This document shows positions 1 to 7,711 of a stretch of 19,159 nt of DNA, one piece after another. The notes beneath the pieces are model-generated. The model ran no database searches and was not told the DNA's origin. It saw only the letters and a list, made by a program, of their open reading frames with translations. The position numbers and the translations under genes are program-made. The stretch comes from Nitrososphaerales archaeon TH526 (lineage in GTDB: Archaea; Thermoproteota; Nitrososphaeria; Nitrososphaerales; Nitrososphaeraceae), in contig JAATVR010000634.1 in NCBI GenBank assembly GCA_014523665.1, positions 1-19,159 on the forward strand. Reading direction: 5' to 3'. Position 1 is the stretch's first letter, and the number at the start of each line of letters is the position of its first letter.

Positions 1-148
1 CATTCCTATTATCAACTAACTCTTCAATAACCGATTCTGATGGGGACTCTGGGCCTGAACCCTGGCTCGGCCCTGACATAATATTCTCACTACTATTTTC
101 ATCAAAATCCCCCTCTGGACTCTTATAATGCGTGACAGTTGAAATGTC
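1..148 (-). CDS. Partial acidic protein running off the left edge
   Basis: A minus-strand frame is open from a TAA at about 149 to the left edge. It encodes a hydrophilic, Ser/Glu-rich stretch (HYKSPEGDFDEN near the beginning, then SGPSQGSGPESPSES). The composition looks like a real low-complexity archaeal protein. The only ATG in this frame is at 77-79 and falls after the first recognisable residues, so either translation starts there or an earlier start has been lost. The 3' part lies outside the window. I do not recognise the family. Confidence 0.35.
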
Positions 149-201
149 TTACCCCTGAACATATACGCTTTGTTCATTGCATCACCCTAGCTTTAAACGT
201 T

Positions 202-230
202 TTGAACCCACTTTATAGTGGGCCCAATGG
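202..230. repeat. Intergenic palindromic repeat, copy 1
   Basis: The sequence TTGAACCCACTTTATAGTGGG followed by CCCAATGG contains inverted arms CCCACT/AGTGGG around TTAT. A near-identical copy lies at 2774-2801 and a half copy at 18425-18446. It sits about 95 bp beyond the 3' end of the secreted-protein gene at 324-1028, in a stretch (149-323) with no other gene. Confidence 0.7.
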
Positions 231-323
231 ATCTTAGGCAATATTGATCTTAAACTAGATTCTAATAGTGTAATAGTATAGTGGTATAAACTTTACCTAC
301 ATATGCTTTAATAACATTAGCTG

Positions 324-1028
324 TTAGACAACGTGCAGATTGTAAACGAGATTTATGAATAGATTTTCAGATTCCCGCCCTGGAATAACTTGAACGATAT
401 GAATTTCGATCTTGTGATCACCAACTGGCAAAGGTTTAAGCATTAACCATGTCCCATCTAGAAGAGCTCTATATGTTCCTGAGGGCAGGGTCCACATATT
501 ATCCTCTGGGTAAGTAACATTAAAGAAGTCAGTGGTTACTCTATATTGTTCGATGTTATCAACATTTTTGCCATCTATTATAATCTGGTGTTTGGCCCAA
601 TCGTTTCTTTGCTTAACGCATTTTTGTAAGTCCTCGTCGGTCTTATGGGTCTCATCATAATTACATAACTCAGTTATTCCGGAAACCAAAATGCCCCTGT
701 CTGCCGGTATCGTACAATCGTAGACTACATTTTGTGCGGATTCCCCGACGATTGGATTTACCAACATTACAACTGGGTATCCTAATCCCATAAAGCAATG
801 ATAGGTCCACTGTTTCGGATTAGGATAAGGGGATATCTCTTTGGGTATTGAATTCCACCACTCCCAATGCTTGATACCCCATTCTTTGTTCGGGAGTCCA
901 TAAGGACTCGAGCTTGGTGGATAGATCTGATCTTGTAAAGTTGCAAATATGAACTGTGGCTGAAAAATTAATGAAGACAATGCAGTTATCAAGAATAGAC
1001 AAGCCCATACTATTGTGAATCTTTTCAA
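324..1028 (-). CDS. Secreted hypothetical protein
   Basis: This 234-aa protein has an N-terminal signal sequence (hydrophobic core about residues 8-29, WACLFLITALSSLIF) followed by a soluble extracellular domain. The domain contains Trp-rich motifs (KHWEWW), paired cysteines and a sequon (NVT). No enzymatic motif is visible and I do not recognise a named family. The mix of residues resembles exported proteins common in Nitrososphaeraceae. Translation appears to start at a TTG (1028-1026). A TATA-like element at 1064-1072 would give a leader of roughly a dozen bases. The gene diverges from the membrane protein gene at 1154, sharing a 125-bp promoter region. The frame is uninterrupted. Confidence 0.75.
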   Translation of the reverse strand: MKRFTIVWACLFLITALSSLIFQPQFIFATLQDQIYPPSSSPYGLPNKEWGIKHWEWWNSIPKEISPYPNPKQWTYHCFMGLGYPVVMLVNPIVGESAQNVVYDCTIPADRGILVSGITELCNYDETHKTDEDLQKCVKQRNDWAKHQIIIDGKNVDNIEQYRVTTDFFNVTYPEDNMWTLPSGTYRALLDGTWLMLKPLPVGDHKIEIHIVQVIPGRESENLFINLVYNLHVV

Positions 1029-1063
1029 TTATCTGCAGTTTAAGAAGTTCTTATGCTATAAGG

Positions 1064-1072
1064 CTTTTTATA
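1064..1072 (-). promoter_or_regulatory. TATA box of the 324-1028 gene
   Basis: On the minus strand this reads TATAAAAAG, a good archaeal box A. It is centred about 40 bp before the TTG start at 1028, which allows a short leader. Confidence 0.45.
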
Positions 1073-1153
1073 CTCAGAGGAATATTTCAATCATCTTTTG
1101 ATTTAATCAAAAGGGAGAAATATCTTAGGACTTTATACACCTCTATAGGTCCG

Positions 1154-2470
1154 ATGCGTTCACTTTCAACTTACGTAATAATTTTACCGCTGATAGGGGT
1201 GGCCGCATTCTATATAGATTCATCATTTCTTAGTTTTCGTACATTTCTGAATGTTTTTGACCCAGGGTATGTTGACACAGTCTTTGAAATCAATTCAATT
1301 GTATGCGTCATAGCTGTCATTGGGATCCTATATATTATTAATAGAAGTAAAGACGAAAATGCGGCGGCTGATTCGGGTCCCACGCGACTCTACAACAAGA
1401 TACTCATTATAACTCAGTCTGTGATCATTTTCGTTATTCTCATCACCCTCTTCCAGCTAGATCAAACTGGGACGTACAGTTTTGCGAATATTGTTGTTCT
1501 ATTTTCAATTTCTTACGGGATAGGTTTCTTCTTTATTGCGTTAATGGCATTAAGATTCTTCGCCTGGTTCAGACATGGGAGGGAATTAATGGTATTAAGT
1601 TATGGTCTAACGATGTGCATCTTTATTGCATTTCTAGGTACTTCTATAATCTATGCTTTATATGAATTTTCTACTAGCATTTACCCAAAATTGACTTCAA
1701 GAGATATAGCGGTCCAGGTGAGCGGTAAAAATTCGTACCCAAATTTTTATGACACTTATTTTTATTATACTTACCTAGCGACTTTTATTTCAATATACTT
1801 CATCACAACATTTTCGTTAAGAGCGCATCTAAAAAAGATGAAACCTGCGGTGTTCTATCTATTATTGAGTATTCCATTGATATATTTTCTAGTAATAAAA
1901 GTGCCATTCTTTCTCGAGTATTTTACCAGTCTAATTGTATCCTCTCCGAGCTTTTATGGTATGCTGTACATAATTCTTTTCAGCGGTACTGGTCCACTCG
2001 GAGGAGTTCTGTTTAGTCTGGTCCTCTTAGCTTTCTCCAGAAGAATGGAAAGTGCAGTAGTTAGAAGATATTTATTGATCTCTGCATTGGGTATGTTATT
2101 ATTCTTCACAATAAATCAATATCCGCCGCTTCAAGAGAGCTTGATCCCACCATTTGGTGTCGTCTCAAAATCGTTCGTGGGATTGTCATGTTATATGATT
2201 TTCATCGGGATGTATACTACGGTAATATATCTTTCACGCAGGAATACTCTCACAAACATAGTATTGAAAGAATTGGCAAGCGATAGGCTCTTTGGTTCTT
2301 TTGTCAGATCTGAACAAGGAATCCAAATAAAAGAGATTATCAGACAAAATATGGACCATATCAAAACGTTTCAGGAGGTTAAGGCAGAAGATTTGTCAAA
2401 AGAAGAAATTAGTGAACTTGTGAATATAGTAAAAAAAGAAATATCGCAACGTAAAAACTCTGATGGCTGA
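1154..2470 (+). CDS. Polytopic membrane protein, function unknown
   Basis: This 438-aa protein has about ten predicted hydrophobic helices (approximately residues 5-21, 42-62, 80-100, 108-131, 145-167, 203-221, 232-254, 268-292, 305-320, 335-358). A charged cytoplasmic tail of about 75 residues follows, rich in Lys and Glu (for example LSKEEISELVNIVKKE). The tail looks helical and could be a signalling or docking segment. No kinase, transporter or channel signature is visible. It begins with ATG and has no strong Shine-Dalgarno sequence. A weak TATA-like CTTTATAC lies at 1131-1138. It faces away from the secreted-protein gene at 324-1028. A short T-run follows the stop at about 2481-2486. The gene looks intact. 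Confidence 0.8.
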   Translation: MRSLSTYVIILPLIGVAAFYIDSSFLSFRTFLNVFDPGYVDTVFEINSIVCVIAVIGILYIINRSKDENAAADSGPTRLYNKILIITQSVIIFVILITLFQLDQTGTYSFANIVVLFSISYGIGFFFIALMALRFFAWFRHGRELMVLSYGLTMCIFIAFLGTSIIYALYEFSTSIYPKLTSRDIAVQVSGKNSYPNFYDTYFYYTYLATFISIYFITTFSLRAHLKKMKPAVFYLLLSIPLIYFLVIKVPFFLEYFTSLIVSSPSFYGMLYIILFSGTGPLGGVLFSLVLLAFSRRMESAVVRRYLLISALGMLLFFTINQYPPLQESLIPPFGVVSKSFVGLSCYMIFIGMYTTVIYLSRRNTLTNIVLKELASDRLFGSFVRSEQGIQIKEIIRQNMDHIKTFQEVKAEDLSKEEISELVNIVKKEISQRKNSDG

Positions 2471-2978
2471 AAACTATAATCTTTTTCAAACCATCATCGT
2501 ATTATGGAATATCTAATAGACAAGAGAGGCCATAGGTCGACCGCAGGCATTTGAAGAGAGTTCCGCTGAGCACTTAAATATAATGGCGACCTCAGCGTCA
2601 CTACGATCTCTTTAGTTAGTGGGTTTAACTAAGATGGCATCTTTTTCTGAGAGTTAATTTCTTTTCCGGGCCAACACCGATATTTCCAGCTTTTCATACT
2701 TACAATATATTTTTCTGGCCTGTTGAGCGCTACAAGAAAACACGAGTGATCGTTGTATCCAGAAATATACGTATTGAACCCACTTTAAAGTGGGCCCAAG
2801 GGTGTGTGAACCATTTTGACTTAAATATTGGGCTCAACCACAATATCTAACTGACTCGGCGGGTGGCCTACCCTTTTCGCAAGGAGGTTCTACCACATCG
2901 CCTTTTGCCAAACATCTGCACTACCCTTGCAATTCTGAGCTAGAACTAGGATGGGATAGTTCTGGGACTCCAGACTGA
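2471..2978. other. Intergenic region with an inverted repeat around a TATA-like core
   Basis: I see no convincing coding frame here. The region contains a 7-bp perfect inverted repeat, CGCTGAG (2564-2570) and CTCAGCG (2591-2597), enclosing TTAAATATA (2574-2582). It also holds the second copy of the palindromic repeat (2774-2801) and a GC-richer stretch at about 2855-2905 with GGGTGGCCTACCC. No clear gene is positioned to use the TATA-like element. Confidence 0.4.
2774..2801. repeat. Intergenic palindromic repeat, copy 2
   Basis: This copy contains the perfect 16-bp palindrome CCCACTTTAAAGTGGG (2779-2794), preceded by TTGAA and followed by CCCAAGG. It matches copy 1 (202-230) at nearly every position. 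It lies about 180 bp beyond the 3' end of the repeat-bearing secreted protein gene. The role is unknown. It could be a bidirectional terminator hairpin, a dimeric regulator site or a small mobile repeat. Confidence 0.75.
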
Positions 2979-3935
2979 CTAATTGAGTATAGCCGTGTAC
3001 GCTATACTGTTAGGACCCGAGAATCTTATTGCGTCTCCGCTGTTATAAAGCATCATAATATTTGGTGAGTTAATAATCACAGCATTGTCAGAAAATATGT
3101 CTCTCCCTTGTACCACACTCCCCAATTGCGAAGAGTACAATATGTCGTTTATGGTCAAATCTCTCGCTTCGATAAGAGGCAATGCTACTGCCTTTGATAG
3201 AATTCCAGTCGTGTCTATCTCACCAATTATGACTTGAATCTCATTTCCAACAGGAAGGTTAGCTGAAACATGTCCCCCAACTATTCTAAATGGATAAAAA
3301 TCTGCTATCACCAATAAGTTATTTGGGTCTAGTTGAGTTTCTCCTAATTTCATATTATCTGATTGAACTATCGGGTTTGTCGTTGCTTGACCTACACGTT
3401 GTTGTTTGATTACATTATTGATTTGTTGATTGATACACGTAACAGAAGCAGCCGCAGCGCTGGAAGCATTCACTCCTTCGCTGATCGCTACCGCATTGCA
3501 ATTACCATTGATTATTGGTACAGTGTTATTTGATACAGTGTTATTTGATACAGTGTTATTTGATACAGTGTTATTTGGTACGGTAATATTATTGACATTA
3601 GTAGAAGGAGGCGCACACTCGCCTGTCTGTGGATTAGTTACCTGTCCCTCTGGACAAAGTGTAGGTAGTGTGGATTCACACTCGCCTGTCTGTGGATTAG
3701 TTACCTGTCCCTCTGGACAAGGTTCCTGTCCATCTTGAGGCACAGTCAATGTGTTATCAGGCTGACCATCAGTCTGAGGTGCACTTTCATCGGTAGTATT
3801 AGGGCCTTGTTCACTATCTCCTGTAGGTGATTCAGCCGTTGCATACAAACTAATAATGGGTATCGACACAGAAGCAAATACTCCAGATATAGATAGAGAT
3901 AGAATGAGGATAAATGTTATCCAGCTACAATTCAT
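2979..3935 (-). CDS. Secreted repeat-containing protein
   Basis: This 318-aa exported protein has a signal sequence at residues 5-32 (ITFILILSLSISGVF). A Ser/Thr/Gln-rich linker follows. It then carries two copies of a Cys-containing motif, CPEGQVTNPQTGEC, and four to five tandem NNTVS pentads that are dense in N-glycosylation sequons. The C-terminal half (about 165-318) looks like a folded, beta-rich domain. The architecture suggests a cell-surface protein with a glycosylated stalk. I do not recognise the C-terminal domain. The start is an ATG 24-32 bp from an AT-rich box A at 3959-3967, which implies a leaderless transcript. The nucleotide repeats are near perfect, so they are recent or homogenised. 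Confidence 0.85.
   Translation of the reverse strand: MNCSWITFILILSLSISGVFASVSIPIISLYATAESPTGDSEQGPNTTDESAPQTDGQPDNTLTVPQDGQEPCPEGQVTNPQTGECESTLPTLCPEGQVTNPQTGECAPPSTNVNNITVPNNTVSNNTVSNNTVSNNTVPIINGNCNAVAISEGVNASSAAAASVTCINQQINNVIKQQRVGQATTNPIVQSDNMKLGETQLDPNNLLVIADFYPFRIVGGHVSANLPVGNEIQVIIGEIDTTGILSKAVALPLIEARDLTINDILYSSQLGSVVQGRDIFSDNAVIINSPNIMMLYNSGDAIRFSGPNSIAYTAILN
3519..3578. repeat. Four tandem 15-bp units in the secreted protein gene
   Basis: TACAGTGTTATTTGA is repeated four times, with only the last base differing in the final unit. On the coding (minus) strand it encodes the NNTVS pentads. Being in frame, copy-number change would shorten or lengthen the glycosylated stalk without breaking the gene. 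Confidence 0.9.
3614..3720. repeat. Two identical 44-bp direct repeats
   Basis: The copies lie at 3614-3657 and 3677-3720, 63 bp apart, and appear identical. They encode the two Cys-containing CPEGQVTNPQTGEC modules of the secreted protein. Confidence 0.9.
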
Positions 3936-3958
3936 AAGTTAGAAACAAAGTTAGAATT

Positions 3959-3967
3959 ATTTAAATT
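3959..3967 (-). promoter_or_regulatory. TATA box of the 2979-3935 gene
   Basis: The minus strand reads AATTTAAATAATT around here, centred about 28 bp before the ATG at 3935. This spacing is typical of leaderless archaeal genes. Confidence 0.45.
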
Positions 3968-4196
3968 GATTGCCAGGGACTAAGTGCGTGTCAATCTGCA
4001 ATGGTTGACTACCTATGGAGCAATAGAACAAATGGTGGTAATGGAACAAACAGTTAAAAATTGTTATAGAACTATAGAAGAATATTATATGTACACTAAG
4101 TCATGCTTTCAACTACGCGAAACGATATATGTTACATTGAAGGGTCATAAATCGTCTTCACTTTCTGCGGATAGCAAGAAAAATTGAAAAAATAAA

Positions 4197-4577
4197 TTAA
4201 GGTGCAAGATACACTTTTTCTGCTCCATCCTCCTGCAAGACTATGGATGCTCCTTGAGGCAATTCATATTTATGTATCGAAGTAGGAGTAGGATCACCTT
4301 TGAATAATTCTACCGTCGCGCGATTTATCAACCAACTTTCTTCAGATTGAGGAGACACACGAATATATACTCCTGCGATGTCGTCAGATTCTAGTGGGTA
4401 TGGCTTTCGCGGATCATTTAACTGAGGGTTTTTTACATTATTACATATTCCAAAAATTAACTGCTCAGACCCTCCTCTGAATGGATTGGCATCATCACCC
4501 TTTCTTAACCTGAATTCTCTCCCGCCAAAACTTGTGGGGTTTGCCTGCATATTCTTGGGATCAAACCCCAAAATCAA
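4197..4577 (-). CDS. Small hypothetical protein with disturbed 5' end
   Basis: This 126-aa frame begins at a TTG (4577-4575), with an alternative ATG at 4550. The body is well mixed and looks like a folded protein (for example RKPYPLESDDIAGVYIRV, ending GAEKVYLAP). Reading upstream in the same frame gives ILFLILGF preceded by PS and a TAG stop (4593-4595). Eight more codons then lead back to an in-frame ATG at 4619 (MSSSSGSH). The original protein may therefore have started at 4619 and been cut by a nonsense mutation, or the real start may be the TTG. I do not recognise the family. Confidence 0.55.
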   Translation of the reverse strand: MILGFDPKNMQANPTSFGGREFRLRKGDDANPFRGGSEQLIFGICNNVKNPQLNDPRKPYPLESDDIAGVYIRVSPQSEESWLINRATVELFKGDPTPTSIHKYELPQGASIVLQEDGAEKVYLAP

Positions 4578-4709
4578 GAATAATATTGAGGGCTAATGGC
4601 TACCTGATGATGACGACATTTCTAATTATTATTGCTCCTGAAACATAGTAACGATAATCACTCTAAGCCGATTTCGAACAATTTCAATTCAATGACCTTA
4701 AATCGTCTT

Positions 4710-4871
4710 CTATTGCCCTGAATAACTCGAGACACCGGCGTGTGGTTCGTAGTAGGGATGGGGTTTGTATTCCATCATTTCGAGCAATCCAAGGTCTATT
4801 AACTCCCTTAGGTACTCTTTAGTTTGGGAATTGGTTAGTGATATTTTTTCACTTTCACGTTTAGGATTTTG
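4710..4871 (-). pseudogene. Winged-helix regulator remnant
   Basis: A minus-strand frame of about 53 codons, closed by TAA at 4872-4874 and TAG at 4710-4712, has no plausible start codon. It reads KISLTNSQTKEYLREL, then IDLGLLEM, a recognition-helix and wing pattern typical of archaeal winged-helix DNA-binding proteins. An adjoining frame upstream continues with GVTSILLNKIL, which fits the preceding helix, so a frameshift near 4865 probably destroyed the gene. The rest of 4578-4988 shows no other gene. Confidence 0.5.
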
Positions 4872-4988
4872 TTAAGGAGAATTGAGGTAACGCCATCATT
4901 CTACTGTAATACTCCAAGTATAGAAATCATATTTCACATTTAACAATATCAGAATACTCTTAGGAACGTATATCTGGTATCAGATATA

Positions 4989-5411
4989 ATGTATTTCATG
5001 CTAGTTTCCAAGCAGCAAAAAGAAAACAACGAGGTTATAGCACATCGGTTTCATATGGATATATTTCAAAAGGGAGATTTGTCGGTAGCAGACGAAATTC
5101 TCGATACTAATTTTATTTGGCGAAATTCGTCAATCCCTTCAGAGCTGGCGAATGGCCCGGAGGGTACAAAGAAAGTTGCGGCTGTCGTAATTGATAGCGT
5201 GCCAGATCTTAGAATTGTGCATGATGATACTATATCTGAGAATGACAAAGTTATGATTCGATGGACAATAACAGGTACAGTCAAGAAAGAGCTTTTTGGA
5301 ATACCTGCAAGTGACAAGCCAATAACCGTTGTAGGTTTTGATCTCTTCCGAATTGTTAGCGGCAAAATTGTTGAAATGTGGCAGCAATTCAGAGTTGGTA
5401 CTTGGTCATAG
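4989..5411 (+). CDS. SnoaL-like / ester-cyclase family protein
   Basis: This 140-aa protein has the size and layout of the SnoaL-like NTF2 fold. A first helix contains ENNEVIAHRF and QKGDLSVADEIL. An FIWRNSSIP segment follows. Next comes a PDLRIVHDDTISENDKVMIRW strand region with the family's typical pattern, then GTVKKELFGIPASDKPI and a final VGFDLFRIVSGKIVEMWQQF. Such proteins are cone-shaped barrels with diverse and often unknown substrates, so I do not assign a reaction. Two starts are possible: ATG 4989 and ATG 4998. A TATA-like CGTATATCT at 4968-4976 lies about 27 bp before 4998, which favours the second Met and a leaderless transcript. The gene is intact. Confidence 0.8.
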   Translation: MYFMLVSKQQKENNEVIAHRFHMDIFQKGDLSVADEILDTNFIWRNSSIPSELANGPEGTKKVAAVVIDSVPDLRIVHDDTISENDKVMIRWTITGTVKKELFGIPASDKPITVVGFDLFRIVSGKIVEMWQQFRVGTWS

Positions 5412-5736
5412 TAAAGTTAAAGATAACCATGCACAGATTTAACCGTTTAAGCTCGAGTCCAGGTCTTACCCAAGTATAGTTTCTTCAATTGACCCGTATC
5501 TCTATACTTTCTTGTTGTCGCGATTGATACGGTCTGAAATCTTGAAGGCATCCTAAAACAGATAGCAACTTAATGCATCAAGAAGTATATGAACCCGTAT
5601 GTACAGCAGGTTAGGTGGTATCCATTCCGATATCGATGCGAAAACAGGATTCTAACCAATGCAAATCAATGCGATATTAAATGCTTTTCACATCATTGGA
5701 TGGGATTCGGAACCCAGGAACGTGCGGGTTCGTTTG
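5412..5736. other. Intergenic stretch with no recognisable gene
   Basis: I checked this region for tRNA-like T-arms and for frames continuing the truncated terminase, and found neither convincingly. It separates the host-like genes from the decayed packaging module. Confidence 0.4.
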
Positions 5737-5975
5737 CTAGTTAGAAATGCTGTAAGCATTATGCAGACTCAAGACTTTTTCTAATATCGTGAGCGATACC
5801 ATTCGAAACTGCAGATCATACACTGAAGGATAATTTTTCTTGTAGGATGCTATTTGCCTTGTGTAATCTGGATCCTCATTTACTGCTTGTTTCAACGTTG
5901 ATATGAAACTGGGATTCGCTGAGTCCACGAAGATACGGCAAGCGTGTTGATAAGTTTTTGTCTCTCTTCAGTAGG
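5737..5975 (-). pseudogene. TerL nuclease-domain fragment (3' piece)
   Basis: This frame reads KTYQHACRIFVDSANPSF followed by ISTLKQAVNEDPDYTRQIA. The VDSANPSF(I) motif with the following LK..ED.DY pattern is characteristic of the RNase H-like nuclease half of archaeal-virus large terminases (consensus VDGANPxFIxSLK). It is therefore the continuation of the terminase whose first part lies at 6179-7252, in another frame. After about VYDLQFRMV the sequence no longer resembles a terminase and soon stops at 5737, so the 3' end is also lost. There is no start codon of its own except an internal ATG at 5928 that replaces a Val codon. The interval between the two TerL pieces is taken up by a winged-helix fragment. 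Confidence 0.65.
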
Positions 5976-6182
5976 CATTCTGTCTGCTAATTGAGAGGTT
6001 TGTATTGAATCAATCGCTTCAAGTTTCCATCGACTCTGGATTGCAGTTTCTATTGTTTTCTGGATTTCATAGAGTATCCTCCCAAATGAGGAAATTCTGT
6101 ATCTTCCATTTTTCCTATTGATAAGGCCCAAAGATGTTAAACGATTGATTCGTTGGTAATACTGCTTGCGGGTTAAATTCAA
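5892..6182 (-). pseudogene. 5'-truncated winged-helix regulator fragment
   Basis: From 6191 down to about 5945 this frame encodes LTRKQYYQRINRLTSLGLI, NRKNGRYRISSFGRILYE, then a helical tail with ADRMPTEERQKLINTLA. This is the winged-helix domain and tail common to many small Nitrososphaeraceae regulators. The N-terminal helix or helices normally found before LTRKQYY are missing, because a TGA (6192-6194) and the terminase coding sequence lie immediately upstream. Its last residues (from about 5945) are out-of-frame terminase sequence. The TTG at 6182 overlaps the terminase stop, so it could be translated by coupling, but it lacks a complete DNA-binding domain. It is most simply a gene fragment carried into TerL by illegitimate recombination. 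Confidence 0.6.
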
Positions 6183-7252
6183 CTTTGATCTTCAAAACTT
6201 TCAGCATAGAAAACTTCGACCTTTCTGTTTCTGAATTGGATAATGACGATAGCAAACTTCGAGGTATCTCCCCAAGCCAGATCGATACCCATGCTCCTTC
6301 CAACCATCATACTTGTGGACCAGTCCATCATTTCCTTACCTTCCTTCTGCGTGCATATTGCTGCTTCTATGTCCAGAGTGTGGAATACATTCCCAACTTT
6401 TCCTAAGTATTTCAGGTTGTATTCTCGTTCAAATGAAGGAGACCGCTTTGCAGCGACTATCTCATCTTGTGTGTATATCTTGCCTAGTCCATAGGCGTAA
6501 TCGAGTAGTATCCTTTTGTAGAGGCACGTAGACTCTGCCTCTTTCTCTATCCTTTCGAATAGTCCTTCCGGAGCATTAGGCGTACTAACCATCACTATCC
6601 AAGGGTTTGACTTTGCGATGTATCTTTCCGATACGTCCCTAGCATCTTGCTGCTGTCCTGGGGGAAAGAAGTCTGCTTCATCCAGATAGATGAATGAAAC
6701 GTTTGTTAGGCCTCTCATAGAGTCTATGTGATGACTAGGATAGGCCTCAATGTGGCAGCCATTAAGTTCGATGACTGTTTCTTTGCTGTCGAATGTGGCT
6801 CCCAGTTCATGAAATAATCCTTTCATCCTATCGATAAGGGTAATTGCTAATTCAATTCGGGGTCCAGTTACAATGCACATCTGTGAATTTCGGAAATTAA
6901 AATTCTTAATTAAATTAAAATTCGGAATATTAATTTCAGCAAAACATAACCATGCCATATACCGCAGCATGAACTCAGTGACGCCTAGGCCTGTAGCCTT
7001 CTTTATCCAGACGTACTTATGCTGTTGTAGTGTATCATAAAGTAACTGTTCATAGTCATGTAATGGACATGATACACCTCCCTTTTGGGGCAAACCAATG
7101 GTGTGATTGAAGTCTTGATTTGGCGGATTTTCTGCCAAATCCCAATCAGAATAAAAGGGTAGACCTTCGAGTACTTCAAACTGTTCTAAGTTGGTACTAC
7201 CTAACTGTTGTTCGTACTTATCCAGTATTCTTGATAGGTTCTGCAGTGTCAT
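6179..7252 (-). pseudogene. Terminase large subunit (TerL), truncated in nuclease domain
   Basis: TerL is the motor that pumps viral DNA into procapsids and cuts it. The ATPase domain is intact: a Walker A-like KKATGLGVTE at residues 84-93, Walker B FIYLDEAD at 187-193, and a coupling motif IVMVSTPN at 219-226. The nuclease domain begins at GIDLAWGDTSKFA (catalytic Asp near 324) but ends after VFYAESFEDQS at residue 357, where relatives continue for roughly 100-150 residues. The missing continuation (VDSANPSF) reappears downstream at 5737-5975 in a different frame. The start is ATG 7252 with no clear Shine-Dalgarno sequence, 27 bp after the TerS-like gene, so the two were probably co-transcribed. 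Packaging function is almost certainly lost. Confidence 0.85.
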
Positions 7253-7279
7253 CTATGGCTAACTCAGTACTTTGAGGCA

Positions 7280-7711
7280 TTAAACCCCTCTGTGTTTTTC
7301 TACGAAATGTACCGCTCTCTCAACGACGGTAGCACTTGACAATAAATCTAACTTCATATTGTAGGCCTGCATTGCAATAGATAGGGCCTGCAGTTTATCC
7401 CTCTCCGTTATCGTGATAACACCGTTGGTACTCTTGGCAATATCCCAGGTCTGTACTAGTATAGCATCAAGACCTATCATGCACTTCTGATATTCCAGGG
7501 GTAGTCTTTCATCAATGTATTTGGCTATATTTCGCTTTGCCTGATCCCTTAAAATATGCAGATCCCTGTTTACAGTACCTAGGGCGACCTGAAGAGTAGC
7601 AGCACTATCTCTCTCTGAATATCCTTGACTAGATAACTCTAATACTTTGTTCCTACGCCATCGTAACTGTTCAAACCTGGAAGTCAAATGTTCAACTATC
7701 GCCCCTTCCAA
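7280..7711 (-). CDS. HTH protein, likely small terminase (TerS-like)
   Basis: This 143-aa protein has an N-terminal helix-turn-helix: KVLELSSQGYSERDSAATLQ, then VALGTVNRDLHILRDQAK at about residues 22-60. A helical C-terminal region follows (YIDERLPLEYQKCMIGLDAI, WDIAKS). Position directly upstream of TerL, the size, and an HTH followed by helices fit a small terminase that recognises packaging sites. Similar HTH proteins also occur as free-standing genes in these archaea, so a chromosomal regulator is the alternative. The start appears to be TTG 7711, as no earlier in-frame start exists (TAG at 7712-7714). It overlaps the end of the upstream gene by 20 bases. The frame is intact. Confidence 0.6.
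   Translation of the reverse strand: MEGAIVEHLTSRFEQLRWRRNKVLELSSQGYSERDSAATLQVALGTVNRDLHILRDQAKRNIAKYIDERLPLEYQKCMIGLDAILVQTWDIAKSTNGVITITERDKLQALSIAMQAYNMKLDLLSSATVVERAVHFVEKHRGV

Noticed and set aside
3519..3578. Regular short repeats considered as a CRISPR array
   Set aside because: The units are contiguous 15-bp in-frame repeats with no spacers, inside a coding region.
3430..3738. Plus-strand open frame of 102 codons
   Set aside because: It is the antisense of the repeat-bearing secreted protein, and its repetitive composition is just the complement of the NNTVS and Cys-module repeats.
3984..4187. Plus-strand frame of 67 codons starting with GTG
   Set aside because: It has no promoter or Shine-Dalgarno support and no recognisable motif, and its composition looks random. 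Not called.
5630..5725. Possible tRNA-like segments (AGGATTCTAACC and GGGATTCGGAACCC)
   Set aside because: I could not fold a cloverleaf on either strand, and the T-loop consensus is not met.
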